64,000 nt of DNA from Salipiger mucosus DSM 16094 (GCF_000442255.1 NZ_KE557273.1:742721-806720); one strand, 5' to 3'. Counted from the first letter of the stretch, positions 7,872-17,299 are shown. Notes: generated by a model from the letters alone, not told the origin. Made by a program: numbers and translations.

Positions 7872-9848
7872 ATGGACGCCGTCGCGACCGCCATCATGAA
7901 TAACCGGTTCAACGCCATCGTCGAAGAGGCTTCGGCGGCGATCTACCGGACCGCCCACACGACCTTCGTCAAGCTGGTGCAGGACTACCAGTGCGCCATC
8001 GCCACCCCGGACGGCGACATCTTCGCCTATCCCTCGCAATCCGGGGTCAACGTCTTCATCGGCATCCCGCTCAAGAAGACGATCGAGACCATCGGCCTCG
8101 AGAACATCGAGGAAGGCGACCTCTTCATCACCAACGACCCCTTCGCCAGCGACGGGCTGGTGACGCACCTGATGGACGTCACCATGATCCTGCCGATCTT
8201 CCACGAGGGCGAACTGGTGGCCTTCGGCTGGTCCTTCGTGCACGCCTCGGACATCGGCGGCGCGATCCCGGGCAGCATCTCGCCCGCCTTCCACGAGGTC
8301 CTGCAGGAGGGTGTCCGCGTCCGTCCGACCAAGCTCTTCTCGCGCGGCGTGCTGAACGAGACCGTGAAGAACTTCTTCATGGACAACAGCCGCATCCCCG
8401 AGGAGATCTGGGGCGACTTCCAGGCCATGATTTCCGGCCTGAAAAGCATGTCGCGGCGTCTGGGCCAGCTCTGCGACCGCCACGGCAGCGACCGCATCTG
8501 CCAGTCGATGGAGGACGTCATCTCCTACGGCGAGGGCAAGGCCCGCGAGGTCATCTCGACCATCCCCGACGGCAGCTACGCCTTCTCGGACTACCTCGAG
8601 GGCTTCGAGGAAGGCCAGCTCGCCCATGTTTCCGTCACCGTGACGGTCGAGGGCGACGAGCTGACGGTGGACTACGAGGGCACCGACCCGCAGTTGCCCG
8701 CCGCCTACAACCTCGTCTCGGGCGAGACCACGCATCCCTACATCGTGCAGGCGCTGGTCTCCTTCATCCTCACGATGGAGCCGCTCACCCCGCGCAACGC
8801 CGGTCTTCTGCGGCCGATCCACTCGCGCGCGCCGCGCGGCTCGATCCTGAACGCGGTCTACCCGGCCTCGGGCGGGGCGCGGGCGGCCTCGGCCACGCGG
8901 GCCTATGACGTTCTGCTGGGCTGCCTCAACCAGGCGCTGCCCGACGGCCTCGCCGCCGCGGGCGCCGGCATGGCGGGCATCATCGTGGCCGCCGCGCCCG
9001 ATCCGCGCACCGGGCGCCAGCGCGTCAACGTCATCAACCCCATCGTCGGCGGCAGCGGCGGCCGTGTCGGCCGTGACGGCGTCGACGCGATGGAGGTCCG
9101 CTACAGCGCCCTGCGCAGCGTGCCCACCGAGGTGCTCGAGATCGAGACCTCGATCATGCTGCGCGCCGTCCGCCTCGTGCCCGACAGCCGCGCGCCGGGC
9201 CAGTTCTCGGGCGGCGCCGCGATCTCGCTCGAGCTGGAGAGCACCGCCGAGAAGGCGCTCATCACCGTGCGCTCGATGAACCGCTTCCAGCTCGCCCCCT
9301 GGGGCGTGCGGGGCGGGGCCCACGGCCGCACCGGCGAGACGCTGCTCAACCCCGGCACCGAGCGCGAAAGCTCGGTCGGCATCATCACGCAGCTCGGCCT
9401 CGAACGCGGCGACGTGCTGCGCATCACCAGCCCCTCGGGCGGCGGCTTCGGCGATCCGCTCGACCGTGACCTCGCGGCCCTTGCCGCCGACCTCTACCAC
9501 GGCCTGCTGAGCCGCGAACGGGCCGAAGCCGACTACGGCGTCGTCTTCGACGCGACCGGCGAGATCGACGCCGAGGCGACCGAGGCGCGCCGCGCCGAGC
9601 TGCGCAGCGACACGCCTCCGCCGGCCTTCACCTTCTGCGCCGCGCGGCAGGCGCAGGACGCCGCCTGGCCGATGGACCTGCGCCGGCAGCTCGCGACCCG
9701 CGCGCTGGCCTTCGACGTTGCCACCCGCAGCCGCATGGTCGACACGCTGCACCGCCGGCAGGTCGCGGCGGGCACGCCCATGTCCGAAGAGGACCTGCAG
9801 CAGGCGCTGAACGCCGAAGCGCAGGCCTTCGGCGTCTACGCGGCCTGA
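7872..9848 (+). CDS. hyuB: Hydantoinase/oxoprolinase subunit B
   Basis: 658 residues, longer than the usual 520-600. Family marks: FNAIVEEASAAIYRTAHTTF near the start, DLFITNDPFASDGLVTHLMD, and GSGGRVGRDGVDAMEVRY. The last ~110 residues after GGGFGDPLDRD form a tail outside the core, possibly a docking region for HyuA or for the protein encoded next. It forms the catalytic complex with HyuA. Confidence 0.9.
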   Translation: MDAVATAIMNNRFNAIVEEASAAIYRTAHTTFVKLVQDYQCAIATPDGDIFAYPSQSGVNVFIGIPLKKTIETIGLENIEEGDLFITNDPFASDGLVTHLMDVTMILPIFHEGELVAFGWSFVHASDIGGAIPGSISPAFHEVLQEGVRVRPTKLFSRGVLNETVKNFFMDNSRIPEEIWGDFQAMISGLKSMSRRLGQLCDRHGSDRICQSMEDVISYGEGKAREVISTIPDGSYAFSDYLEGFEEGQLAHVSVTVTVEGDELTVDYEGTDPQLPAAYNLVSGETTHPYIVQALVSFILTMEPLTPRNAGLLRPIHSRAPRGSILNAVYPASGGARAASATRAYDVLLGCLNQALPDGLAAAGAGMAGIIVAAAPDPRTGRQRVNVINPIVGGSGGRVGRDGVDAMEVRYSALRSVPTEVLEIETSIMLRAVRLVPDSRAPGQFSGGAAISLELESTAEKALITVRSMNRFQLAPWGVRGGAHGRTGETLLNPGTERESSVGIITQLGLERGDVLRITSPSGGGFGDPLDRDLAALAADLYHGLLSRERAEADYGVVFDATGEIDAEATEARRAELRSDTPPPAFTFCAARQAQDAAWPMDLRRQLATRALAFDVATRSRMVDTLHRRQVAAGTPMSEEDLQQALNAEAQAFGVYAA

Positions 9849-9861
9849 GGAGCGCACGAGG

Positions 9862-10827
9862 ATGGATCAGGCAACCCCGCCGCCGCTCGCCCCCGTGCTG
9901 GCCGAGATGCGCGCCGCCGCCGACCTCGCGGACGTGCAGGAGCCGCCGGTGCTCGCCGACCTCCGGCAGGGGCGCAGTCCCATCGCGCTGGGCTCGGCGC
10001 GCAGCTGGTTCGCGGTCTGGGACGCGGTGCAGGGGCAGCTGCGCGACTTCTCGATGCACATGATCCTGCCGGCCGTGCGCCTCTACCGCGACGACAGCTT
10101 CCCCCGCACGGCGGTCCCGCGCATGATCGGCGGCTTCATCCTGCCCAACGCGCGCTTCCTCGCGCAGTTCGGCTTCCCCGAGCTGACCCGCTGGGCCGAG
10201 GCCATGGCCGCCGCCGACCCGCGCGATCCCGACCTCGACGCCGCGCTCGCCACCTACGGACGCTACGCCAATCGCCTCAACGCCTGGGTCTTCCACCACT
10301 TCCCTTGGGACATGGCCGACGACTGGGACTTCACGCCCCCGCCGCCCGCCGCACCCCACGCCGAGGCGCCGCAGGCCCCCGCGACGCGCGCCGGGATCGC
10401 CCCCACCGACACGCGCATCACCATCGCCTTCCCGGACCTCGGCCTCTCGGTCGAGGCATGGCTCGCCGACACCGCGAACCCCGCGCTGGTCGCGGAATTC
10501 CGCGCCGCGCTGCCGTTCCGGGTCTTCATCGACCACGCCTCGGTCGCGGGCGAGAGCATGTTCGCATGGTCGCCGCTCTATTCCACGACCCCGCCCGATG
10601 TCGCCGAGCGCGTCTGCGATGCCCCGCCGGGGCGCCTGCGCTTCTCGCAGAACACCGGGCAGAAATTCACCATCCAGTACGGCGAGACTCATGAGACCAT
10701 CGAGGTCGCCGTTCTGGGGGCAGTGCAGGATGCCGACCTCGGCACCCTGCGCGAGATCGGCGCGCAGGTGCGCCACGCGACGACGGTAACGAAGGACCTG
10801 GTGTGGATGGAGGTTTCCGAGGCCTGA
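9862..10827 (+). CDS. Unrecognised two-part protein with a possible cyclophilin-like C-terminal domain
   Basis: 321 residues, no signal peptide. Residues 1-155 are helical and not recognised (several tryptophans, HHFPWDM near 153). A proline/alanine-rich linker at about 160-180 leads to a beta-rich domain starting TRITIAFPDLGLSVEAWL and containing FRVFIDHASVAGESMFAW. That pattern resembles the DUF3830/cyclophilin-like proteins often found beside hydantoinase and transporter genes. The gene starts 13 bases after hyuB, so it is very likely cotranscribed and may serve the same substrate. The domain call needs a profile search. Confidence 0.55.
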   Translation: MDQATPPPLAPVLAEMRAAADLADVQEPPVLADLRQGRSPIALGSARSWFAVWDAVQGQLRDFSMHMILPAVRLYRDDSFPRTAVPRMIGGFILPNARFLAQFGFPELTRWAEAMAAADPRDPDLDAALATYGRYANRLNAWVFHHFPWDMADDWDFTPPPPAAPHAEAPQAPATRAGIAPTDTRITIAFPDLGLSVEAWLADTANPALVAEFRAALPFRVFIDHASVAGESMFAWSPLYSTTPPDVAERVCDAPPGRLRFSQNTGQKFTIQYGETHETIEVAVLGAVQDADLGTLREIGAQVRHATTVTKDLVWMEVSEA

Positions 10828-10952
10828 CCCGCCAGCAACGCTTTTCCCCGGGTCGCGCTCCGCCGGCGGCCCCGGGGATACGCAGGACCGGCGGACAACG
10901 ACACCGGAACGCCAGTGAAACAAGGGCGCCCGCAACAGCGATGGAGACGAAG

Positions 10953-11954
10953 ATGACCAAGCAGACGACATTCCGGGGGACCGCGCTCGCGGCCCTTCTC
11001 GCGGCCGCCGCCGCGCTGCCCGCCTCGGCCGAGACCTGGCGCATGAGCACCCAGGCCAGCTCGGAGAGCTTCGAGGGCCAGGCCATCGACAAGTTCGCCG
11101 AACTCGTCGAGACCTACACCGACGGCGAGATCGAGGTCCGCGTCTATCCCAACGAGCAGCTCGGCAAGCTCGACACCGTGATGGACCAGCTGGGGCAGGG
11201 CGTGATCCAGGTGGTCTCGACCTCGGTCGCGCTGCTGGGGCGCTACGTCGAGGCCATCGACTACACCAGCGCGCCCTTCCTCTTCGAGGACTACGAGCAG
11301 TGGTCGCGCTTCATGAACAGCGAGCTCGTGCAGGGCTGGGTCTCCGAGGCCGAGGAAGCCGGCAACATCGAGGTGCTGGGCGACGTGACCGCCATGCCGC
11401 GCGGCAGCTACCGCGTGATCGCCTCCGAGACGCCCGTGGCCTCGCTCGAGGACTTCGACGGCCTGCGCGTGCGCCAGTGGTCCAACGACCTCATGGTCAA
11501 CGCGTGGGAGCACCTCGGGGCCGAGGTCCGCATCCTGTCGTGGTCCGAGGTCTACGACGGCCTGAACCGCGGTCTCATCCAGGCCGTGACCTCGCCCATC
11601 GAGCTGATCGAGCCGCAGAAGTTCTACGAGGTCGCGCCGAACATCTCGCGCACCAACGAGTATCCGCAGGCGCTGGCCTTCCTCGTGAACAAGGACACCA
11701 TGGAGGGCCTCTCGCCCGAGATGCAGGAGGCCGTCGAAAGGGCCCACGCCGAGGCCTCGACCTTCATGGAGGACCTGCTCGACGCGAACGTCGAGGAGAT
11801 CGTCACCACGCTCGAGAGCGAGGGCGCGACCTTCGTCGACCTCGACCTCGGCCCTGTGGTCGAGCGCATGGACGGCTTCTACCAGGAGCTTGACGCTGCC
11901 GGCGAGCTGCCCGATGGCTTCCTCGACGCGGTCGCCGCGGCGCGCACCGAGTAA
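10953..11954 (+). CDS. TRAP transporter solute-binding protein (DctP family)
   Basis: 333 residues with a signal peptide ending PASAETW. DctP marks include YPNEQLGKLDTVMDQL, the arginine segment in LRVRQWSNDLMVN, and a repeated-domain pattern typical of carboxylate binders. The ATG at 10953 is preferred because GGAGACGAAG precedes it; an in-frame ATG at 10941 is possible. It captures a substrate in the periplasm for the DctQM pair that follows, probably the compound handled by HyuAB or its product. Confidence 0.88.
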   Translation: MTKQTTFRGTALAALLAAAAALPASAETWRMSTQASSESFEGQAIDKFAELVETYTDGEIEVRVYPNEQLGKLDTVMDQLGQGVIQVVSTSVALLGRYVEAIDYTSAPFLFEDYEQWSRFMNSELVQGWVSEAEEAGNIEVLGDVTAMPRGSYRVIASETPVASLEDFDGLRVRQWSNDLMVNAWEHLGAEVRILSWSEVYDGLNRGLIQAVTSPIELIEPQKFYEVAPNISRTNEYPQALAFLVNKDTMEGLSPEMQEAVERAHAEASTFMEDLLDANVEEIVTTLESEGATFVDLDLGPVVERMDGFYQELDAAGELPDGFLDAVAAARTE

Positions 11955-11979
11955 CCGCGCCGCCTGATCCCGCGACCCA

Positions 11980-12004
11980 AGGCCGCCCGGACGATCCGGG
12001 CGGC
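11980..12004 (+). terminator. Intercistronic GC hairpin between dctP and dctQ
   Basis: A perfect 11-bp inverted repeat (11980-11990 and 11994-12004) around a CGA loop, with no T-run. It probably acts as an mRNA-stabilising or attenuating hairpin that favours the binding protein over the membrane subunits, rather than a full stop. Confidence 0.55.
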
Positions 12005-12034
12005 CGACGCGCATTCACCGACCCGGGGGCCCGC

Positions 12035-12538
12035 ATGGACCTGCTCGACAAAATCCTGAAACGGCTGCGCGACGTCTTCGTCGCCTGCGCCAACATCATC
12101 CTCGCGCTGATGCTCGTCTCGAACGCCGTCAACATCGGCTGGCGCGCCCTCGTGGGGACGGCCTTCAACCCCGTCTTTCCCTGGACGGTGGTGGGCTTCG
12201 TCTGGCTGACCTTCCTCGGCTTCTACGTCTTCGTGCACGACCGCGGCGACGTGGCGGTCGACCTCGTGACCAGCCGGCTGCCGCGCGTCCTGCAACGCGC
12301 CGCCGGCGTTCTGGCCGTCGGCGTGACCCTCACCATGCTCGTCATCATCCTCGCGACCGCGCCCAGGCTCATCTCCAGCCAGTCCGACGCGATGGACATG
12401 ATCGGAATCCCGCGCTTCGCGCTGGGCATCCCGCTCTTCGTTTCCGCCGCGCTGGTGATGATCGTCACCCTGCGTCGCATCCCCGAGATCTGGCGTGGCC
12501 CGCCGGAACACTACCACGTCCCGGAAGGAGCCGACTGA
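12035..12538 (+). CDS. TRAP transporter small membrane subunit (DctQ family)
   Basis: 167 residues with four hydrophobic segments, as in DctQ. The central segment has the tryptophan-containing FPWTVVGFVWLTFLGFYVF and the RGDVAVDLV loop typical of the family. It lies between dctP and dctM and is followed by dctM with one base between stop and start. Confidence 0.85.
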   Translation: MDLLDKILKRLRDVFVACANIILALMLVSNAVNIGWRALVGTAFNPVFPWTVVGFVWLTFLGFYVFVHDRGDVAVDLVTSRLPRVLQRAAGVLAVGVTLTMLVIILATAPRLISSQSDAMDMIGIPRFALGIPLFVSAALVMIVTLRRIPEIWRGPPEHYHVPEGAD

Positions 12539-12539
12539 C

Positions 12540-13823
12540 ATGACCGGCGTTGTCGTCCTGACCTCCCTGATCGGCTTCATCCTGCTGGGTGTTCCGGTCA
12601 GCTTCGCGATCCCCGCCTCGGCCTTTGCCGGCTTCATCGTCGCCGGATGGGGCGGCGAGTGGCTGATCGTCACGCAGCAGCTGCTCGACGGGGTGAACCG
12701 CCCGACACTGGTGGCGCTGCCCTTCTTCATCTTCGCGGGCTCGCTGATGAACCGGATCGGGCTCACCGACCGGATCTTCAACCTCGCGCTCGCCTTCGTC
12801 GGCCACTTCCGCGCGGGCCTCGCCCACGTCAACGTGGTCGCCTCGCTGATCTTCTCGGGAATCTCCGGCTCGGCCACCGCCGACCTCGCGGGCCTCGGCC
12901 AGATCGAGGTGCAGGCCATGCGCAAGCGCGGCTACGACCACGATTTCGCCGCCGCGCTCACGGTCATCACCTCCATCGTCGGCCCGGTGGTCCCGCCCTC
13001 GATCACGCTCATCGTCTACGCCTGGCTCTCGAACACCTCGGTTGCCCGGCTCTTTCTCGCCGGCATCATCCCGGGGCTGATGATCGGTCTCGCGCTCATG
13101 CTCTTCATCCGGATCACCGCCATCTGGCGCGACTACCCGCAGGAGCCGCGCATGACCCGCTGCCAGATCGGCACCGCGCTCATCGAGGGGCTGCCCGCGC
13201 TGGTCGCCCCGATGATCATCCTCGTCGCGATCACCTTCGGCCTCACCACCGCCACCGAGGCGGGCGTGCTGGCCTCGGTCTACGCGCTCTTCCTCGGGAT
13301 CTGCTACCGCACGGTGCCCGCGCGGCAGCTCTGGTCGGCCCTGACCGAGACCGCGACCGTCAGCGCCTTCATCATGATGATCATCGGCGGCAGCCACGTC
13401 ATGAGCTGGATCCTCACCTTCGAGCAGGTGCCGCAGGCCATCGCCGACACGGTCCTGCCGCTGGTCGAAAGCCGCGCGGCCTTCATCCTCATGACCATCG
13501 CGCTGCTCTTCGTCGTGGGCTTCTTCCTCGAGGCGACGCCCTCGCTCATCATCCTCGCGCCGCTGCTGCTGCCCTCGGTGGACGAATACGGCATCGACCG
13601 GGTGCAGTTCGGCATCCTCGCGGTGATGACCCTGCTGACCGGCATCGCGACGCCGCCCGTGGGGGTGGGGCTCTACGTCATGTCGGGGATGACGCGGATA
13701 TCGCTCGAACGGCTCTCCTTTGCCGTGCTGCCGATGCTGTTGCCCGTCTTCATCGCGATCTTCCTCATCGCCTACGTCCCCGAGCTCAGCCTCTGGCTGC
13801 CCAACCTCGTGATGGGGGAGTAG
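12540..13823 (+). CDS. TRAP transporter large permease (DctM family)
   Basis: 427 residues, the usual size, with 11-12 hydrophobic segments. DctM marks: FIFAGSLMNRIGLTDRIFNLA, FSGISGSATADLAGLGQIE, and GIATPPVGVGLYVMSG near the C-terminus. It starts at 12540 behind GGAAGGAG. With DctP and DctQ it forms a sodium-driven importer in the inner membrane. Confidence 0.9.
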   Translation: MTGVVVLTSLIGFILLGVPVSFAIPASAFAGFIVAGWGGEWLIVTQQLLDGVNRPTLVALPFFIFAGSLMNRIGLTDRIFNLALAFVGHFRAGLAHVNVVASLIFSGISGSATADLAGLGQIEVQAMRKRGYDHDFAAALTVITSIVGPVVPPSITLIVYAWLSNTSVARLFLAGIIPGLMIGLALMLFIRITAIWRDYPQEPRMTRCQIGTALIEGLPALVAPMIILVAITFGLTTATEAGVLASVYALFLGICYRTVPARQLWSALTETATVSAFIMMIIGGSHVMSWILTFEQVPQAIADTVLPLVESRAAFILMTIALLFVVGFFLEATPSLIILAPLLLPSVDEYGIDRVQFGILAVMTLLTGIATPPVGVGLYVMSGMTRISLERLSFAVLPMLLPVFIAIFLIAYVPELSLWLPNLVMGE

Positions 13824-13827
13824 CGCC

Positions 13828-15270
13828 ATGACCGCCACCGGACTCGCGGCGCTGGAGGCCGAACTGGATCACCAGCGCAGCCTGCTGAACCTGCCGCCCA
13901 AGGCGTGGATGCCGGAAACGCGCGGCCCGGGCGGCGCGCCGGTGCTCGACGTCGCGATCCTGGGCGCCGGCCTCTGCGGGCTGGTGGCCAACGCGGCGCT
14001 CGCGATGGAGGGCATCTCCAACGTCCGCCTCTTCGACCGCGCCCCCGAGGGGATCGAGGGGCCCTGGGTCACCTATGCCCGCATGCGCACCCTGCGCACC
14101 GCCAAGGAGGCGGCGGGCCCGGCGCTGGGCATCCCCGCGCTCACCTTCCGCGCCTGGTTCGAGGCGCAGTGGGGCAGCGCGTCCTGGGAGGCGATGGACC
14201 TCGCCCCGCGCGAGACCTGGATGGACTACATGCGCTGGTATCGCCGCGTGACCGGCGCCGACGTCGTCAACGACTGCGACGTCACCGGGATCACCGAGGC
14301 GGGCGACCTGCTGCGGCTGGAAACCTCCACCGGCCCGGTCCTCGCCCGGCGGGTGGTGCTGGCCTCCGGCCTCGATGCCCTCGGCGCCCCGCGCCTGCCC
14401 GAGGTCGCGCGGGGCCTGCCCGAGGGCCGCGTCTTCCATTCCGCCGACTGCTTCGACCCCGCCACGCTGCGCGGCAAGCGCGTCGTCGTGGTGGGCGCCG
14501 GCGCATCCGCGATGGACAACGCCGCCACCGCGCTCGAGGCGGGCTGCGCCCGGCTCGACCTGCTGGTCCGCCGCCCGGCGATCCCCACCGTCGACAAGTT
14601 CACCGGCACCGGCTCGCGCGGGATGACGGCGGGCTATGTCGGTCTGCCCGACTGGGCCAAGTGGGAGATCATGGACGAGGGGGACCGCTGGCCCGTCCCG
14701 CCGCCGAAGCACTCGGTCGAACGGGTGGCCGCCCATGCCAACGCGCACCTCCATCTCGGCGCCACGGTCGAGGCGGTCGAACCCACCGCCGAGGGGCTGC
14801 GGATCACCACCCCGGCGGGGCCGGTGGAGTGCGATCTCGCGATCTTCGCCACGGGCTTCGGCGTCGATCTGGACGCGCGGCCCGAACTTGTACAGTTTTC
14901 CCGTACGATCCGTACATGGGGCGACGTCGTCGGCCCCGAGAAGGCCGCCACGAATCCCGGCCTCGCGGCGCATCCCTACCTCGCCCCGGACTTCACCTTC
15001 ACCGAGAAGACCCCCGGCGCCTGTCCCGCGCTCGCCCGCATCTCCTGCTTCGCCTATGCCGCCGTGCCCAGCCATGGCAAGGTCACCTCCGGCATTCCCT
15101 CGGCCACCGAGGGCGCCCGCCGGCTGGCCTCCGGCCTCGTGCGCAGCCTCTTCGCCGAGGATGCCGAACACCACCTCGCGCGTTTCCGCGACTACGACAC
15201 CCCGCTCATGAGCGGCGACGAATGGCCGGCCGACACCCCCGCCATGCCCGCCCGAAAGGAACCCACGTGA
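13828..15270 (+). CDS. Flavin-containing monooxygenase-like oxidoreductase
   Basis: 480 residues with two Rossmann fingerprints: GAGLCG at 46-51 (FAD) and GAGASA at 223-228 (NADPH). A segment around 200-210 (GRVFHSADCFD) sits where FMO and Baeyer-Villiger monooxygenases carry the FxGxxxH fingerprint, and FATGF lies near the C-terminus. It probably oxidises a nitrogen, sulfur or carbonyl group of the imported compound in the cytoplasm. It starts 4 bases after dctM and overlaps the dipeptidase gene by 4, so it is a core member of the operon. Confidence 0.8.
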   Translation: MTATGLAALEAELDHQRSLLNLPPKAWMPETRGPGGAPVLDVAILGAGLCGLVANAALAMEGISNVRLFDRAPEGIEGPWVTYARMRTLRTAKEAAGPALGIPALTFRAWFEAQWGSASWEAMDLAPRETWMDYMRWYRRVTGADVVNDCDVTGITEAGDLLRLETSTGPVLARRVVLASGLDALGAPRLPEVARGLPEGRVFHSADCFDPATLRGKRVVVVGAGASAMDNAATALEAGCARLDLLVRRPAIPTVDKFTGTGSRGMTAGYVGLPDWAKWEIMDEGDRWPVPPPKHSVERVAAHANAHLHLGATVEAVEPTAEGLRITTPAGPVECDLAIFATGFGVDLDARPELVQFSRTIRTWGDVVGPEKAATNPGLAAHPYLAPDFTFTEKTPGACPALARISCFAYAAVPSHGKVTSGIPSATEGARRLASGLVRSLFAEDAEHHLARFRDYDTPLMSGDEWPADTPAMPARKEPT

Positions 15271-16250
15271 CCGATCTGCACGCCCGTTCGCACGTCATCG
15301 ACGCGCTGCAATGCTCTGACTTCAATCGCGAAATCCTGCTCGAGGCGCAGGCCGGAGGGGTCACCGCGATCAGCGCCGCCTCGGTGCTCTGGGAGAATTT
15401 CCGGGGCGGCATGGACTACGTCATCATGTGGAAGGAGAAGCTGCGCGAGAACGCCGACATCGCCATGCCGATCCGCACCGTGGACGACATCCACCGCGCC
15501 AAGGCGCAGGGCAAGGTCGGCATCATCTTCGGTTGGCAGAACACCTCTCCGGTCGAGGAGCGGCTGGCCTATTTCGAGATCTTCAAGGATCTCGGCGTGA
15601 ACATCATGCAGCTGACCTACAACACCCAGACCGTCTTCGGCTCGGGCTATCTCGAGGAAAATGACAGCGGCCTCAGTGGTTTCGGCCGCGAAGCCGTCGA
15701 CGAGATGGGCCGCTGCGGCATCCTGATCGACCTCAGCCACGTCGGCGTCCGCACCTCGCTCGACACCATCGAGCACTCGGACAAGCCCGTCGCGATCACC
15801 CACTGCCTGCCGCGCGCGCTGCGCGACGTGCCCCGCAACAAGCCCGACGAGGTCTTCAAGGCCTGCGCGGAAAAGGGTGGAATCATAGGTACTTCGCTTT
15901 TCGCGCCGGGCCTCGCGGCGGGCAACGACGCGACCGTGGCCGACGTGATCGACGCGATGGAATACACGCTCGATCTCGTGGGCGAGGATCATGTCGCCAT
16001 CGGCACCGACTTCAACCACAACCGCCCGCGACCCGGCCCCTGGCTGCTCTGGGCCAACCGCGACAAGGGCACCGGCCGCACCCTGACCGAGTTCGGATCG
16101 GCCAAGATCTCCAAGCCCGAGGGCATCCGCCGCAACGACGAATTCCCGAACCTGACCGCCGAGATGCAGCGCCGCGGCTGGAGCGACGCGCGCATCACCA
16201 AGATCCTCGGCGGCAACTGGCTGCGCCTGTTCGGTCAGGTCTGGGGCTGA
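15267..16250 (+). CDS. M19 (membrane dipeptidase) family protein lacking the canonical HxD site
   Basis: 327 residues from a GTG start that overlaps the upstream TGA (GTGA), behind AAAGGA. TIM-barrel M19 marks are clear: LIDLSHVG (H158), ITHC (H179), GTDFNHN (D248), and GGNWLRLFGQVWG at the end. The usual N-terminal DGHxD metal site instead reads IDALQCSD, and the usual bridging glutamate position is in GWQNTSP. It therefore keeps one half of the binuclear centre at most. It probably hydrolyses an amide or peptide-like intermediate made by HyuAB or the monooxygenase, or is a noncanonical amidohydrolase. Confidence 0.78.
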   Translation: MTDLHARSHVIDALQCSDFNREILLEAQAGGVTAISAASVLWENFRGGMDYVIMWKEKLRENADIAMPIRTVDDIHRAKAQGKVGIIFGWQNTSPVEERLAYFEIFKDLGVNIMQLTYNTQTVFGSGYLEENDSGLSGFGREAVDEMGRCGILIDLSHVGVRTSLDTIEHSDKPVAITHCLPRALRDVPRNKPDEVFKACAEKGGIIGTSLFAPGLAAGNDATVADVIDAMEYTLDLVGEDHVAIGTDFNHNRPRPGPWLLWANRDKGTGRTLTEFGSAKISKPEGIRRNDEFPNLTAEMQRRGWSDARITKILGGNWLRLFGQVWG

Positions 16251-16264
16251 CCTGACCGGCCTCA

Positions 16265-16314
16265 GGCGATGCCCCGTCGCCTGGTGCATGACATCAGGGG
16301 CAGGGGGCATCGCC
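16265..16314. terminator. Long-loop inverted repeat between convergent genes
   Basis: An 11-bp perfect inverted repeat (16265-16275 and 16304-16314) lies between the dipeptidase and the convergent reductase gene. The 28-base loop contains a shorter CCTG/CAGG pairing. No T-run follows, so bidirectional termination is only a possibility. Confidence 0.35.
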
Positions 16315-16339
16315 TTGGATTCAGGGTGTATTCCGGGGC

Positions 16340-17299
16340 TCAGGCCTCCAGCAGATCAGCCACGTGCGCCGGGCCGCTCGGCCGGATGCCGCTCGGGTTC
16401 AGGGCCTTGATCGAGTAGTAGCCCCGCGTGATGTGATCCATGTTCACCGTTTCCGCCACGCCCGGCAGACGCAGGATGCGAGCCATGTAGCCGGACAGCC
16501 GCGGATACTGCGCGATCAGCCGGCGATTGGTCTTGAACAGCCCGTGATAGGCCGCGTCGAAGCGGATCAGCGTCACGAAGGTGCGGATATCGGTCTCGGT
16601 CAGCCGCTCTCCGAAGAGGAAATCCCCCTCCAGCCGCGCCTCGAGTTCGTCCAGCATCTCGAAGACGCCCTCCACCGCCTCGTCGTAGGCGTCCTGCGAC
16701 GAGGCGAAACCGGCCTTGTAGACGCCGTTGTTCAACTTGTCGTAGATCCGCGGGTTCAGCGCGTCGATTTCCTCGGCAAGATCAGTGGGGTAGAGCCGGA
16801 TGTTCGAGGGCGCGATCTCCTCGAAAGCGGTGTCGAACATGCGCAGGATGTCCGCGCTCTCGTTGTTGACCATGACGCCGCGTTTCATGTCCCAGAGCAC
16901 CGGCACCGTGGCGCGCCCGGTGTAATGCGGCGCGGCGCGGGTGTAGAGTTCGTGCATGTATTGCGCGCCCATCAGCGGATCGGCGTCGGCGCCCGGATAG
17001 CCGCCGAAGCGCCAGCCCTGGTCGCCGACCGTCGGATTGACCACCGTGACCGGAATCAGATCCTCCAACCCCTTGAGTTTGCGGGCAATCAGCGTGCGCG
17101 AGGCCCAGGGGCAGATCAGCGCGACGTAGAGCCGGTAGCGGCCGGCCTCGGCCTCGAAGCCGCCGTCACCCGTGGGGCCCGGGCGTCCGTCGGGGGTGAT
17201 CCAGTTGCGGAACTCCGAGACCTGCCGCACGAAGCGGCCCTTTTCGTCGGCCTTCTGCACCGGCTGCCAGTTCTCGACCCATTTTCCGTCGACAAGCAT
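16340..17299 (-). CDS. yqjG: Glutathionyl-hydroquinone reductase
   Basis: 319 residues, Xi-class glutathione transferase fold. The catalytic cysteine is C63 in LICPWASRTL, the CPWA signature of YqjG/PcpF-type enzymes, followed by VVNPTVGDQGW. The C-terminal helical domain includes LFGERLTETDIRTFVTLIRFD. It reduces glutathionyl-hydroquinones back to hydroquinones in the cytoplasm. A GAAAGGAGA ribosome binding site precedes the ATG. It follows the VOC protein by 46 bases and is probably cotranscribed with it. Confidence 0.93.
   Translation of the reverse strand: MLVDGKWVENWQPVQKADEKGRFVRQVSEFRNWITPDGRPGPTGDGGFEAEAGRYRLYVALICPWASRTLIARKLKGLEDLIPVTVVNPTVGDQGWRFGGYPGADADPLMGAQYMHELYTRAAPHYTGRATVPVLWDMKRGVMVNNESADILRMFDTAFEEIAPSNIRLYPTDLAEEIDALNPRIYDKLNNGVYKAGFASSQDAYDEAVEGVFEMLDELEARLEGDFLFGERLTETDIRTFVTLIRFDAAYHGLFKTNRRLIAQYPRLSGYMARILRLPGVAETVNMDHITRGYYSIKALNPSGIRPSGPAHVADLLEA

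Noticed and set aside
10828-10952. CCCCGGG repeats between the 321-residue protein gene and dctP as a terminator
   Set aside because: The arms are short and the loop long with no T-run; the genes are likely cotranscribed.
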